NCBI RefSeq assembly: GCF_000308615.1 | Contig: NZ_BAGB01000163.1 | Location: 41,964 to 105,963 of the forward strand | Source of the DNA: Nocardia jiangxiensis NBRC 101359 | Lineage (GTDB): Bacteria; Actinomycetota; Actinomycetes; Mycobacteriales; Mycobacteriaceae | DNA length: 64,000 nucleotides | Direction: 5' to 3' | Part shown: positions 8,135-16,289 of the stretch, piece by piece | Layout: each line of letters opens with the position of its first letter | Numbering within the stretch: position 1 is the stretch's first letter | Notes under the pieces: generated by a model | Database searches by the model: none | Told to the model about the DNA's origin: nothing | What the model saw: only the letters and a program-made list of their open reading frames with translations | Program-made: the position numbers and the translations under genes

Positions 8135-9406
8135 ATGCCCCGTTGGCCCAAGCCCGCCGAGGGCAGCTGGACCGAGCACTACCCGGAACTCGGCACCGCG
8201 CCGATGTCCTACGAGGACTCGATCTCACCGGAGTTCTTCGAACTCGAGCGCGAGGCGATCTTCAAGCGCGCCTGGCTCAATGTCGGCCGGATCGAACAAC
8301 TTCCACGCACCGGCAGCTACTTCACCAAGGAAATTCACGCCGCGCACGCCTCGGTCATCGTCGTGCGCGACCGGGACGGGCGGATCAACGCCTTCCACAA
8401 CGTCTGCCGGCACCGCGGCAACAAACTGGTGTGGGACATCCTGCCTCGCGAGGAGGTCTCGGGCACCTGCCGCCAGTTCACCTGCAAGTACCACGGCTGG
8501 CGCTACGGGCTGGACGGCGCGCTGAATTTCGTTCAGCAGCAGGAGGAATTCTTCGATCTGGACCAGAGCGAGTACGGGCTGGTGCGGGTGCACTGCGAGG
8601 TGTGGTCCGGATTCGTGTTCATCAATCTCGCGCCCGAACCGCGCCAGTCGCTGCGAGAGTTCCTCGGCCCGATGATCACCGACCTCGAGGGCTATCCGTT
8701 CGACGCACTCACCGAGCGCTTCTGCTACCGCTCCGAGGTCGGGGCCAACTGGAAGCTCTACATGGACGCGTTCCAGGAGTTCTATCACGCACCGGTCCTG
8801 CACGGGAAACAGACGCCGGACAACTATTCGAATGCCGCGCAGGAGGCCGGATTCGAAGCGCCGCACTACCGGCTCGAGGGTCCGCACCGGATGGTCAGCA
8901 CCTCCGGCGTGGTCACCTGGGAGCTCGACCCCTCCATGCGCAAACCGATGGAGGACATAACTCGCAGCGGACTGTTCGGCCCTTGGGACACACCGGATCT
9001 CGGGCCGATGCCCGCCGGAGTGAATCCCGCCGGATGCGAGCCGTGGGGCCTGGACTCGTTCCAGCTGTGGCCCAACTTCGTGATCCTGATCTGGTCCAGC
9101 GGTTGGTATCTGACGTATCACTACTGGCCGACCTCGCACAACACGCACATCTTCGAGGGCAATCTGTATTTCCCGCCGTCGCGGACCACCCGAGAGCGGG
9201 TCGCGCACGAGATGGCCGCGGTGACGTTCAAGGAATACGGGCTGCAGGATTGCAGCACGCTGGAGGCGACGCAGCTGATGCTGGAATCGCGTGCGGTGAC
9301 CGCGTTTCCGTTGAACGACCAGGAAATCCTGCTGCGACATCTGCACAAGGTGGCCGGTGACTGGGTCCAGGACTATCAGCGCGAGAAGACGGAGGTGGCC
9401 CGATGA
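8135..9406 (+). CDS. Rieske non-haem iron oxygenase, alpha subunit (paralogue 2)
   Basis: A 423-residue close relative of the protein at 5641, with long identical runs throughout, including the N-terminal WPKPAEGSWTEHYP and Rieske segments VCRHRGNKLVW and FTCKYHGWRYGL. The catalytic helix is NWKLYMDAFQEFYHAPVLH. The region after this helix (KQTPDNYSNAAQEAG) differs most from paralogue 1, which points to altered substrate specificity. Start ATG 8135 follows AGGAGTTACACC. It overlaps the small gene at 9403 by ATGA. Probably arose by duplication of an oxygenase-partner unit, with the TauD gene now between the copies. Confidence 0.85.
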   Translation: MPRWPKPAEGSWTEHYPELGTAPMSYEDSISPEFFELEREAIFKRAWLNVGRIEQLPRTGSYFTKEIHAAHASVIVVRDRDGRINAFHNVCRHRGNKLVWDILPREEVSGTCRQFTCKYHGWRYGLDGALNFVQQQEEFFDLDQSEYGLVRVHCEVWSGFVFINLAPEPRQSLREFLGPMITDLEGYPFDALTERFCYRSEVGANWKLYMDAFQEFYHAPVLHGKQTPDNYSNAAQEAGFEAPHYRLEGPHRMVSTSGVVTWELDPSMRKPMEDITRSGLFGPWDTPDLGPMPAGVNPAGCEPWGLDSFQLWPNFVILIWSSGWYLTYHYWPTSHNTHIFEGNLYFPPSRTTRERVAHEMAAVTFKEYGLQDCSTLEATQLMLESRAVTAFPLNDQEILLRHLHKVAGDWVQDYQREKTEVAR

Positions 9407-9738
9407 GCGAGCCCCGATTGCCTCAGGAATTCGCCGACCTCGAACCGTTCGCCGAAACATGGTGCTTGGCAACCGAACCCGAGCGTTACGCCCAACGCTT
9501 GGGCAGCACAGTTCAGCAGATGCAGGAGTTCTACGACGCGATCACCCCGCGCGCGGAGGCGGTGATCGCCTACTGCGACGGCTTCCCGCTCGACGATCTG
9601 CCCGAGCCGGTGCAGCGCCTGCTGTATCTGCTGTATTCGATGGTGAATGTGTCCTTCCCGGTGGAGGTGTGGAGCCAGCCGTGGGTACCCGACAGTGGCA
9701 CAACGAGTTTGGACTGCGTCCTGGAGCCGATCCCATGA
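9403..9738 (+). CDS. Unknown small partner of Rieske oxygenase 2
   Basis: A 111-residue paralogue of the protein at 6903 (LPQEFADLEPFAETWCLATE, then PLDDLPEPVQRLLYLLYSMV and VEVWSQPW). Shared features are the WCL motif, a predicted helical hairpin and the conserved PLDDLPE turn. No metal-binding cluster or signal is visible. The start overlaps the oxygenase stop and its own stop overlaps the amidohydrolase start, so it is made in fixed ratio with both. Function unknown; the repeated coupling to an alpha subunit is the main clue. Confidence 0.7.
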   Translation: MSEPRLPQEFADLEPFAETWCLATEPERYAQRLGSTVQQMQEFYDAITPRAEAVIAYCDGFPLDDLPEPVQRLLYLLYSMVNVSFPVEVWSQPWVPDSGTTSLDCVLEPIP

Positions 9739-10979
9739 GCGAGTCGAGCACGGTCCTGCGCGCCGCGCGCTGGGTCGATGTGGAAACCGGACGGGTGCAC
9801 TCCCCCGCGACCATCGTGGTGGACGACAACTCGATCACCGCGGTAGATCCGCCGCAGGAACCCGCGGGCGCACGGGTGGTCGATCTGGGCGGCCTCACGC
9901 TGCTGCCCGGTCTGATGGATATGGAGATCAACCTGCTCATCGGCGGTCCCGACACCCCCACCGGACTGCCCAATCCCATGCACGGCGTGCAGGACGATCC
10001 CGTCTACCGCACGCTTCGCGGCACGGTCAACGCCCGCACCACCCTGCACGCCGGATTCACCACGGTCCGCAATCTGGGGCTGATGGTGAAGACCGGTGGT
10101 TATCTGCTGGACGTCGACCTGGGCCGCGCGATCGACCAGGGCTGGGTCGAAGGGCCGCGCATCGTCGGGGCCGGGCACGCGGTCACCCCGACCGGCGGTC
10201 ACCTCGATCCCACGATGTTCCAGCGCCTCGCCCCGCACATCATGCCGGTGAGCATCGAGGAGGGCCGCGCCAACGGGGTGCCGCAGGTGCGCGAATGCGT
10301 GCGCTACCAGATCAAATACGGCGCCGGGGTGATCAAGATCTCGGCCTCGGGCGGGGTGATGTCGCACGGGACCGTCGCAGGCGCGCAGCAGTATTCGGAC
10401 GAGGAACTCGCGGCGATCGTGGACGAGGCACACCGGGCCGGAATCCGGGTGGCCGCGCACGCGCACGGCGACGCGGGAATTCGCGCGTGCATCCGCGCCG
10501 GTGTGGACTGCATCGAGCACGGGTCGCTGGCCAGTGACGACACCATCGCGATGATGGTCGAGCACGGCACCTTCCTGGTGCCGACGAGCTATCTGTCCGA
10601 AGGGCTGGATGTCTCCAAAGCCGCTCCCGCACTGCAGAAGAAGGCTGCCGAGGTGTTCCCGCGCGCCCGCGAGACGTTGCGCAAGGCGATCCAGGCCGGA
10701 GTCAAGATCGCCTGTGGCACAGACGCACCCGCCGTCCCACACGGCGACAACGCGAAAGAGCTGTGGGCACTGGTGGATCGAGGCATGACCCCCGCCCAGG
10801 CACTACGCGCCGCGACGGTCACCAGCGCAGAACTCATCGACGTCGACGACCGGGGACGACTCGCCGCCGGGCTGCTCGCCGACATCATCGCCGTACCGGG
10901 CAATCCCACCGCGGATATCACCACCCTGCAGGACGTGCGCTTCGTCATGAAGGACGGCCGCATCGTCAAACACCGGTGA
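9735..10979 (+). CDS. Amidohydrolase-family protein with altered HxH motif
   Basis: A 414-residue amidohydrolase of the imidazolonepropionase/Xaa-Pro dipeptidase-like group. Recognisable are the composite N-terminal beta domain (VDLGGLTLLPGLMD), the bridging Lys (VIKISASGG), metal His residues in VAAHAHGDAG and CIEHGSLAS, and the catalytic Asp in IACGTDAPAVPHG. The strand-1 motif is unusual: where the family has D-x-H-x-H it reads MDMEIN, so both histidines are lost and a binuclear centre of the usual kind cannot form. It is coupled to the upstream gene by ATGA overlap. It may hydrolyse an amide, lactone or cyclic ketone made by the oxygenases. Confidence 0.8.
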   Translation: MSESSTVLRAARWVDVETGRVHSPATIVVDDNSITAVDPPQEPAGARVVDLGGLTLLPGLMDMEINLLIGGPDTPTGLPNPMHGVQDDPVYRTLRGTVNARTTLHAGFTTVRNLGLMVKTGGYLLDVDLGRAIDQGWVEGPRIVGAGHAVTPTGGHLDPTMFQRLAPHIMPVSIEEGRANGVPQVRECVRYQIKYGAGVIKISASGGVMSHGTVAGAQQYSDEELAAIVDEAHRAGIRVAAHAHGDAGIRACIRAGVDCIEHGSLASDDTIAMMVEHGTFLVPTSYLSEGLDVSKAAPALQKKAAEVFPRARETLRKAIQAGVKIACGTDAPAVPHGDNAKELWALVDRGMTPAQALRAATVTSAELIDVDDRGRLAAGLLADIIAVPGNPTADITTLQDVRFVMKDGRIVKHR

Positions 10980-11020
10980 TCCCCCGATTCGTCAGCTACC
11001 ACCGACAGGAAAACAGACCG

Positions 11021-11341
11021 ATGGCCAAGGGAATTCTCTACGTGGAATCCGAACCCAACTCACCCGAAGAGGCTGCGGCCTACCACGATTGGTACGAGAA
11101 TACGCATCTGACGGAGATGCTCGGGGTCGACGGTTTCATCGCCGCCCGACGATTCGAGCCGATCGCCGATGACGGGCCGTTCGTCGCGATCTACGAGATC
11201 GAGGCGGAGGATATCGCCGCGGTGCAGGCGCGCCTCGGTGAAGCGACCCGCGCGGGTGCGTTCTCCGCACCGGTCGGACTCCGGACCGATCGTCCACCCA
11301 CGACGCGCTTCCTGCGTCAGATCCACACTCGCACAGCGTGA
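11021..11341 (+). CDS. Small dimeric alpha/beta-barrel (EthD-like) protein
   Basis: A 106-residue protein resembling EthD/DUF4286-type ferredoxin-like barrels. It begins with strand MAKGILYVES, followed by a helix with YHDWYENTHLTEML and strand FIAARRFEPI. Such proteins often accompany oxidative degradation operons, as catalytic or product-protecting subunits. Start ATG 11021 has AGGA about 10 bases upstream. The gap of 41 bases to the amidohydrolase and 37 to the aldehyde dehydrogenase supports the same transcript. Confidence 0.65.
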   Translation: MAKGILYVESEPNSPEEAAAYHDWYENTHLTEMLGVDGFIAARRFEPIADDGPFVAIYEIEAEDIAAVQARLGEATRAGAFSAPVGLRTDRPPTTRFLRQIHTRTA

Positions 11342-11378
11342 CCCGCGTGCGGTCGGTAAGAACTCCGAGGAGGTAGCC

Positions 11379-12863
11379 GTGCCGTGTCAGCGACATCTGT
11401 TCATCGGCGGCGAGTGGGTCGTGCCCAGTGGCGGCGATACGTTCGAGGTGATCTCTCCGCATACCGGGCAACCGGTCGCCGAGGTGTCCGCGCCGACGCA
11501 TGAGGACGTCGATCGTGCGATCTCGTTGGCGCGCACAGCTTTCGACGAGGGGCCGTGGCCGAGGCTCGATCCGCAGGAGCGGGTCGCGGTGGTACGCGAG
11601 CTGGCCGAGCGCTATCGCCCGCGACAGGAGGAACTCGCCCAGCTGGTCACCACCGAGATGGGCGCGCCGATCACGTTCTCCCGCTCGGCGCATGCCCGCC
11701 TGCCCGGCGCGATGATCGGCGCATTCGCCGATGTCGCCGCCCGGCATCCGTGGCGCGAGGTCCGCGCGGGCGCGTTCGGCGGCGAGGTGATGGTGCACCG
11801 GGCGCCCGTCGGCGTGGTCGCGGCGATCATCCCGTGGAATATGCCGATGTTCCTGACCGTCGCGAAACTCGTTCCGGCACTTCTGGCCGGCTGCGCGGTC
11901 GTGCTCAAACCCTCCCCGGAGACCGCGCTGGACGCGTATTTCACCGCGGAACTGCTGACCGGGCTGGGCCTGCCGCCCGGCCTGGTCAGCATCCTGCCCG
12001 GCGATCGCGAGATCGGCCGGTATCTGGTGTCCCATCCCGGCGTGGACAAGGTCTCCTTCACCGGTTCCACCGCTGCGGGCAGGCAGGTCGCGGCGGCGTG
12101 CGGTTCCGCGCTGCGCCGGGTGAGTCTGGAACTGGGCGGGAAATCCGCTGCGGTCGTCCTGGACGATGCCGATCCGCAGGCCGTCGCCGAGGGCATGACC
12201 GTCGCGGGTTTGATGAACAGCGGTCAGGCGTGCGTCGCCCAGACCCGAGTTCTGCTGCCGCGCAACCGTTATCGCGAATTCGCCGACGCACTGGCGAGTA
12301 CCGTCGACAGCCTCCCGGTCGGCGACCCGTTCGATCCTTCGACCCGGATCGGCCCGATGGTCTCCCAGCGCCAGCAACAGCGCGTCCAGGGATACATCGA
12401 TCAGGGCGTCCGTGAAGGCGCGCGACTACTCGTCGGCGGCCCCGGCCTACCGGAGGGAATCGAGCGCGGCTGGTACGTCCGGCCCACCCTGTTCACCGAC
12501 GCCGACAACGCGATGCGCATCGCGCAGGAGGAAATCTTCGGCCCGGTCCTGACCTTGATCCCGCACGACGGCGACGAGGAGGCGATCCGCCTGGCCAACG
12601 CCACCGAATACGGCCTCTCCGGCTCCATCTGGAGCCCCGACATCACCCGCGCAACTGCCGTCGCACACCGAATCCGCAGCGGCACACTGGGAATCAACGC
12701 GGCCTACAGCATGGACCCCGCCGCCCCCTTCGGCGGCATCAAAGCCAGCGGCATCGGCCGCGAATTCGGCCCCGAGGGCCTGGACGGATTCCTGGAAACC
12801 ACCTCCCTGTCCATCGCCCCGGCGAACGACGCCCGCCGGTCTTCCGGCTCGCAACACCCCTGA
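11379..12863 (+). CDS. NAD(P)-dependent aldehyde dehydrogenase
   Basis: A 494-residue ALDH superfamily enzyme. It has the oxyanion Asn in PWNMPMF, the cofactor motif FTGSTAAGR, the general base Glu in LELGGKSA, the catalytic Cys in SGQACVAQTR and the C-terminal EEIFGPVL and PFGGIKASGIGREFG motifs, all intact. Start GTG 11379 is preceded by GAGGAGG. It is the last gene of the operon and probably oxidises an aldehyde released by the oxygenases or the TauD enzyme to the acid. The exact substrate is not predictable. Confidence 0.88.
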   Translation: MPCQRHLFIGGEWVVPSGGDTFEVISPHTGQPVAEVSAPTHEDVDRAISLARTAFDEGPWPRLDPQERVAVVRELAERYRPRQEELAQLVTTEMGAPITFSRSAHARLPGAMIGAFADVAARHPWREVRAGAFGGEVMVHRAPVGVVAAIIPWNMPMFLTVAKLVPALLAGCAVVLKPSPETALDAYFTAELLTGLGLPPGLVSILPGDREIGRYLVSHPGVDKVSFTGSTAAGRQVAAACGSALRRVSLELGGKSAAVVLDDADPQAVAEGMTVAGLMNSGQACVAQTRVLLPRNRYREFADALASTVDSLPVGDPFDPSTRIGPMVSQRQQQRVQGYIDQGVREGARLLVGGPGLPEGIERGWYVRPTLFTDADNAMRIAQEEIFGPVLTLIPHDGDEEAIRLANATEYGLSGSIWSPDITRATAVAHRIRSGTLGINAAYSMDPAAPFGGIKASGIGREFGPEGLDGFLETTSLSIAPANDARRSSGSQHP

Positions 12864-12984
12864 TCGCTGCCCGAAAACAGCCACCGCACAGGATATTTCG
12901 ACCATCTGCTCGTCGTCGAACCGATCATCGTGACCGGTGCCGTCGACTCCCCCAACGCCACCGCGATCACCTAGCTGTTGCGGG

Positions 12985-13590
12985 TCAGCAAGTTGTCGAC
13001 GCTGGACCACCGGCAAGGAGGCGTTCAGCCGCGCGTCGCGCCACCTCTGCGATCTCCGGGGTCCCGGCGATGCCTGCCGTGACGATCGCGCCTTCGGCGA
13101 GCAGATAGATCGCGTCGGCAATCTCCGGCTGCTCTGCTTGCGTCAACGCTGTGATCTGTTCGCGGAATGCTTGCTTGTGTGTACGAACCTCGTCGAGTAC
13201 GGCCGGGGAGGAGGGTCCGAGTTCGCCGTGGATGTTGATCCACGCACAGCCCCGGAATCCGGGATCTCCGAACCAGTTGCGAAGCCAGTCGAAGATCGCG
13301 AGGATCCGCTGAGTCGGGTCGTCGAAGCCCTCGACGAAGGTAGTCAGTTCGGCGCGCCATCGGGCATCTCGCCGCCGCAGCACCGCAACGACGATGTCCT
13401 CCTTCGTCCGGAACATCGAGTAGATCCGCTTGAGCGACAGGCCCGACACCTCGCGAATCTTGTCCATCCCGACCGCCTGTACACCGTTCGCGTAGATCAG
13501 CGACTCGGTCGCGTCCAGTAGCAGTCCGCGGTCATCGGCCTTCTGCTCAGCAGTGAGCGCGGCAGGCACGTCGGTAACTCCCTTTGACAT
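12985..13590 (-). CDS. TetR/AcrR-family transcriptional regulator
   Basis: A 201-residue TetR regulator. The HTH is MDKIREVSGLSLKRIYSMF followed by RTKEDIVVAVLRRRD, and the C-terminal domain contains the GCAWINIHGELG segment typical of one TetR subgroup (TetR_C with conserved Cys). Start ATG 13590. Its own start codon is flanked by an inverted repeat (GAGAAC-ggtc-GTTCCC), and a perfect copy lies 30 bases on, before the divergent NTF2-like gene at 13663. Autoregulation plus control of that gene is therefore likely. A longer upstream frame exists but runs antisense to the neighbour and is not coding. Confidence 0.82.
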   Translation of the reverse strand: MSKGVTDVPAALTAEQKADDRGLLLDATESLIYANGVQAVGMDKIREVSGLSLKRIYSMFRTKEDIVVAVLRRRDARWRAELTTFVEGFDDPTQRILAIFDWLRNWFGDPGFRGCAWINIHGELGPSSPAVLDEVRTHKQAFREQITALTQAEQPEIADAIYLLAEGAIVTAGIAGTPEIAEVARRAAERLLAGGPASTTC

Positions 13591-13591
13591 C

Positions 13592-13642
13592 GAGAACGGT
13601 CGTTCCCTACGATAGCGCACACTATTGAGAACGTCTGTTCTC
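13592..13642. promoter_or_regulatory. Duplicated TetR operator
   Basis: Two copies of one dyad: GAGAAC-ggtc-GTTCCC at 13592-13607 (one mismatch between arms) and GAGAAC-gtct-GTTCTC at 13627-13642 (perfect). They are spaced 35 bases apart and cover the whole short region between the divergent TetR and NTF2-like genes. Confidence 0.7.
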
Positions 13643-13662
13643 TCGCGTCGAGAGGAGTCGCA

Positions 13663-14124
13663 GTGTCCGAATCTCGTCCGCCCTACCCGCCTTTCACGGC
13701 AGAGACCGCAGTACAGAAGGTCCAGGCCGCGGAGGATGCCTGGAACACCCGCGATCCGCAGCGGGTCGCGCTCGCATACACGCCCGACTCGGTCTGGCGG
13801 AACCGGGACGTCTTCGTCCGGGGTCGCGCCGAGATCGTGGACTTCCTGACCGCCAAATGGGAGCGCGAGCTGGACTACGCGCTGCGCAAGAGTCTGTGGA
13901 GCTTCCACGAGAACCGGATCGCTGTGCGCTTCCAGTACGAGTGGCACGACCAGCACGGCCAGTGGTGGCGCAGTTACGGCAACGAGCTGTGGGAGTTCAC
14001 CGATCAAGGACTGATGTCGCGGCGGGAAGCGAGCATCAACGACCTCGCGATCACAGCGGCCGAGCGACGGATCAGTGGTCCGCGCCCCGCCGAGCAGCAC
14101 GGTGTGGAGATCCCGATCCACTAG
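13663..14124 (+). CDS. NTF2-fold protein, DUF1348 (SnoaL-like superfamily)
   Basis: A 153-residue protein of the nuclear transport factor 2 fold. Family-typical segments are VQAAEDAWNTRDPQRVALAY, TPDSVWRNRD and FLTAKWERELDY, followed by the strand NRIAVRFQYEWHD and NELWEFTDQGLM. The family is common in proteobacteria and actinobacteria; its function is not established. Start GTG 13663 follows GAGGAG. It is controlled by the divergent TetR gene, judging from the operator pair, so the protein probably responds to a toxic or xenobiotic compound. Its 3' end overlaps the convergent tiny gene by four bases. Confidence 0.78.
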   Translation: MSESRPPYPPFTAETAVQKVQAAEDAWNTRDPQRVALAYTPDSVWRNRDVFVRGRAEIVDFLTAKWERELDYALRKSLWSFHENRIAVRFQYEWHDQHGQWWRSYGNELWEFTDQGLMSRREASINDLAITAAERRISGPRPAEQHGVEIPIH

Positions 14125-14276
14125 TCCGGCTTCGACTCGAGGACGTCCGAATCGCCCGTTCGTGACTGATACCGCAACATGCACTCGACGCTGCAGAACA
14201 CGCGTCCGCCATAACGCTGGATCGTCGAATTGGGACGCCCACACCAGTCGCACCACAGATCATCCGCACGACTCAT
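14121..14276 (-). CDS. Tiny putative zinc-ribbon protein
   Basis: A 51-residue protein, MSRADDLWCDWCGRPNSTIQ and onward. It has CxxC (residues 9-12) and CxxxC (VFCSVECML) pairs that look like a TRASH/MYM-type metal-binding fold. Start ATG 14276 has GAGGA nine bases upstream; an upstream extension in frame lacks a ribosome site. It is the last of three tiny genes running away from the XRE/DUF397 pair. Function unknown. Confidence 0.6.
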   Translation of the reverse strand: MSRADDLWCDWCGRPNSTIQRYGGRVFCSVECMLRYQSRTGDSDVLESKPD

Positions 14277-14286
14277 CGGACCGTCC

Positions 14287-14475
14287 TCATATGCCGAAGT
14301 GCGGTTGATCCGCAGGTACGAGCCGCTGAGCCTGCACCAGCCGCGCCTTCGCCTGCCGCTTGACCGCACAGATGGTCACCGGACAGTCGATGTGCCACTG
14401 CATGATCCAATGCGCGAGCTCTGTCGACATCACCGCCAGCGGCGCATGATCGGTCGGCGGAAGTATCTCGGCCAC
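14287..14475 (-). CDS. Small hypothetical protein
   Basis: A 62-residue protein starting at GTG 14475, six bases after the stop of the upstream tiny gene. The middle, LAHWIMQWHIDCPVTICAVK, is amphipathic and is followed by a basic helix (RQAKARLVQAQRLV). No family recognised. Position and tight spacing argue that it is real and cotranscribed with its two neighbours. Confidence 0.5.
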   Translation of the reverse strand: MAEILPPTDHAPLAVMSTELAHWIMQWHIDCPVTICAVKRQAKARLVQAQRLVPADQPHFGI

Positions 14476-14481
14476 GACCCA

Positions 14482-14664
14482 TCACCCGACCGACGCGTCA
14501 GTAGAAGTCCACGCACGCAGGGCATCTCGAATACGACAGAGCAATTCCGGCGTGGGCTCGTCCACCTCCCCGAGATCCCGCACCCCCGGACAGGTCACGA
14601 GCCACACCCGGTATGCACCGGGCGACCGCCGAGGCAAAACGCCTTTCTGCGACACACTCAACAT
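14482..14664 (-). CDS. Small hypothetical protein
   Basis: A 60-residue protein, MLSVSQKGVLPRRSPGAYRV and onward, ending RIRDALRAWTSTDASVG. No family recognised. Start ATG 14664 is preceded by GGGGCGGAAGC. It heads the three-gene run of tiny genes that is divergent from the XRE-type regulator at 14933, so that regulator may control it. Confidence 0.5.
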   Translation of the reverse strand: MLSVSQKGVLPRRSPGAYRVWLVTCPGVRDLGEVDEPTPELLCRIRDALRAWTSTDASVG

Positions 14665-14932
14665 GCTTCCGCCCCTTCATATTTCATGATATCGGTTGGG
14701 TATCCCGCGATCCGACGCAGCGGGATCAGCACCCGGACGAGAGAAGGGACTGCGACTTGACGACCAGCGTGATCCCCTCGGGCGCTGCATCTATGACACA
14801 CCTGCGCGATCCCGGAGTCACCCCGAAACGGGGCCTCCTGACAAATCTCTCCTGAGTGCCTGCGGAACCTCCGTACGAGATGGAAGCAATTCCCCGAACC
14901 GGAGATTCGCATATCCCCGAAACGGAGCCACA

Positions 14933-15817
14933 ATGTCAGAAACACCGACCATCGGATCGACGCTGCCCAGGCGGCAGCTCGGGCGTTACCTCGTGGACTG
15001 GCGTACCCGCGCCGGTTACACCCAAGTCAAAGCCGCTCAACTCCTGGAGATGGGCGCGACCAGTCTGAACCGCTTGGAGAAGGGCGAAACCGGCCGCATC
15101 AAGAATATGGTCATCCAGGCCATCTGCGACTTGTACAGCGTCCCACCGGATCTCGCCGAAGCCTTCAAAGGACTGGCGCAGCAGGCCAACGTCAAATCGT
15201 GGTGGCATCAGTACGGCGATCTCATCCCGAAGAATTTCGACGTGTACGTCGGCCTGGAAACGGCCGCAACTCAAATCATCACGTACCAACCGGATCTCAT
15301 TCCGGGACTGCTTCAAACCGCTGACTACAACCGATCCTTGGTTCAGTTGATCTGGCCCGACGAGACGGTTGAGCAGTGGGAGCAGCGCGTTCAGATCAAG
15401 ACTCAGCGACAGCGGATCGTCACCAGGAAGACCCAGCCCGTAAAGTTGGACGTCGTAATCGGCGAAGCCGCTCTACATCGCGTCGCGGGAAGCCGAGCGA
15501 TCATGGCCGCGCAGCTACGCCATCTCGCCGACATCGGCGCGAGGGACAACGTGAGTGTCCGTGTTCTGCCTTTCGAGGCCGGATTCCCTGACGGGGCGGC
15601 TATGCCGCCCTACGTGATCCTGAGCTTCGGGCAGGATCAAGGCGGCGCTCATGTCGAACCACCTGTCGTCTTCCTCGAAGGGGTAGTCGGAGACATGTAT
15701 CTCGAGAAGGAGGATGACGTGCTGCACTACTATCGTCGACACGAGAGTATCGAGGCGGCAGCCTTGGACGAGACAACGAGCAGAGTCCTGCTTCGGCGGG
15801 TGGCAAAGGGAGCATGA
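14933..15817 (+). CDS. XRE-family regulator with DUF5753 domain
   Basis: A 294-residue protein. The helix-turn-helix is at about residues 14-65 (LGRYLVDWRTRAGYTQVKAA, then LEKGETGRIKNMVIQAICDLY). A DUF5753 domain follows (from about residue 100: IITYQPDLIPGLLQTADYNR to VGDMYLEKEDDVLHYYRRHE). This architecture is abundant in streptomycetes and nocardiae and is almost always paired with a DUF397 gene, as here (ATGA overlap at 15814). Such pairs can act as developmental regulators or toxin-antitoxin-like units. Start ATG 14933 with GGAG six bases upstream. Confidence 0.88.
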   Translation: MSETPTIGSTLPRRQLGRYLVDWRTRAGYTQVKAAQLLEMGATSLNRLEKGETGRIKNMVIQAICDLYSVPPDLAEAFKGLAQQANVKSWWHQYGDLIPKNFDVYVGLETAATQIITYQPDLIPGLLQTADYNRSLVQLIWPDETVEQWEQRVQIKTQRQRIVTRKTQPVKLDVVIGEAALHRVAGSRAIMAAQLRHLADIGARDNVSVRVLPFEAGFPDGAAMPPYVILSFGQDQGGAHVEPPVVFLEGVVGDMYLEKEDDVLHYYRRHESIEAAALDETTSRVLLRRVAKGA

Positions 15818-16029
15818 GCAACATGAGCGCTGATCTGTCCGGGGCGAACTGGTTCAAGAGCAGCCGCAGCCAAGGGGGAAAAGAGTGCGTTGAGGCCGCC
15901 TTCCTCGACGGCGACATGGTCGGCGTACGCGACTCCAAGAACCCAACCGGCCCAGCGCTCATCTTCACCCCGCGCGAGTGGGACGCGTTCACCGCAGGCA
16001 TCCAGCGTGGCGAGCTCGACCAGGCTTGA
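15814..16029 (+). CDS. DUF397 domain protein
   Basis: A 71-residue protein that is essentially one DUF397 domain: LSGANWFKSSRSQGGKECVE, then VGVRDSKNPTGPALIFTPREW and WDAFTAGI. Its start overlaps the stop of the XRE/DUF5753 gene. Family knowledge: in streptomycete pairs the small DUF397 protein antagonises its XRE partner. It is followed directly by a strong terminator hairpin, closing the two-gene operon. Confidence 0.88.
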   Translation: MSNMSADLSGANWFKSSRSQGGKECVEAAFLDGDMVGVRDSKNPTGPALIFTPREWDAFTAGIQRGELDQA

Positions 16030-16044
16030 GCACTGAATAGACCG

Positions 16045-16083
16045 GAACGGCCCGATACCGACGACGTCGGTATCGGGCCGTTC
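16045..16083 (+). terminator. Strong hairpin terminator after DUF397 gene
   Basis: A perfect 18-base inverted repeat (16045-16062 with 16066-16083) with a three-base GAC loop. No U-tract follows, as usual in actinobacteria. It separates the DUF397 gene from the convergent M20 gene and may serve both strands. Confidence 0.8.
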
Positions 16084-16289
16084 GAGTATTCGCACTCGGT
16101 TCATATCTTCAAGGGCACCAACCTGTTCCGGCCACAGGCGCACCGAAGCACAGCGACGCACCATGACTCGAGCGCATTCGCACTCTCGCATGCCAGCACC
16201 GGACGTCGACGACCGAGGACACGACAGCGTCATGAGCCGAACCGCTCCCTCGTTCCGGTACCGGTCGTCGGCCGAGACGCTCGGTCCGA

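Noticed and set aside
12985..14256. Long form of the TetR protein at 12985 reaching to 14256
   Set aside because: The upstream part is antisense to the DUF1348 gene; the HTH starts shortly after ATG 13590.
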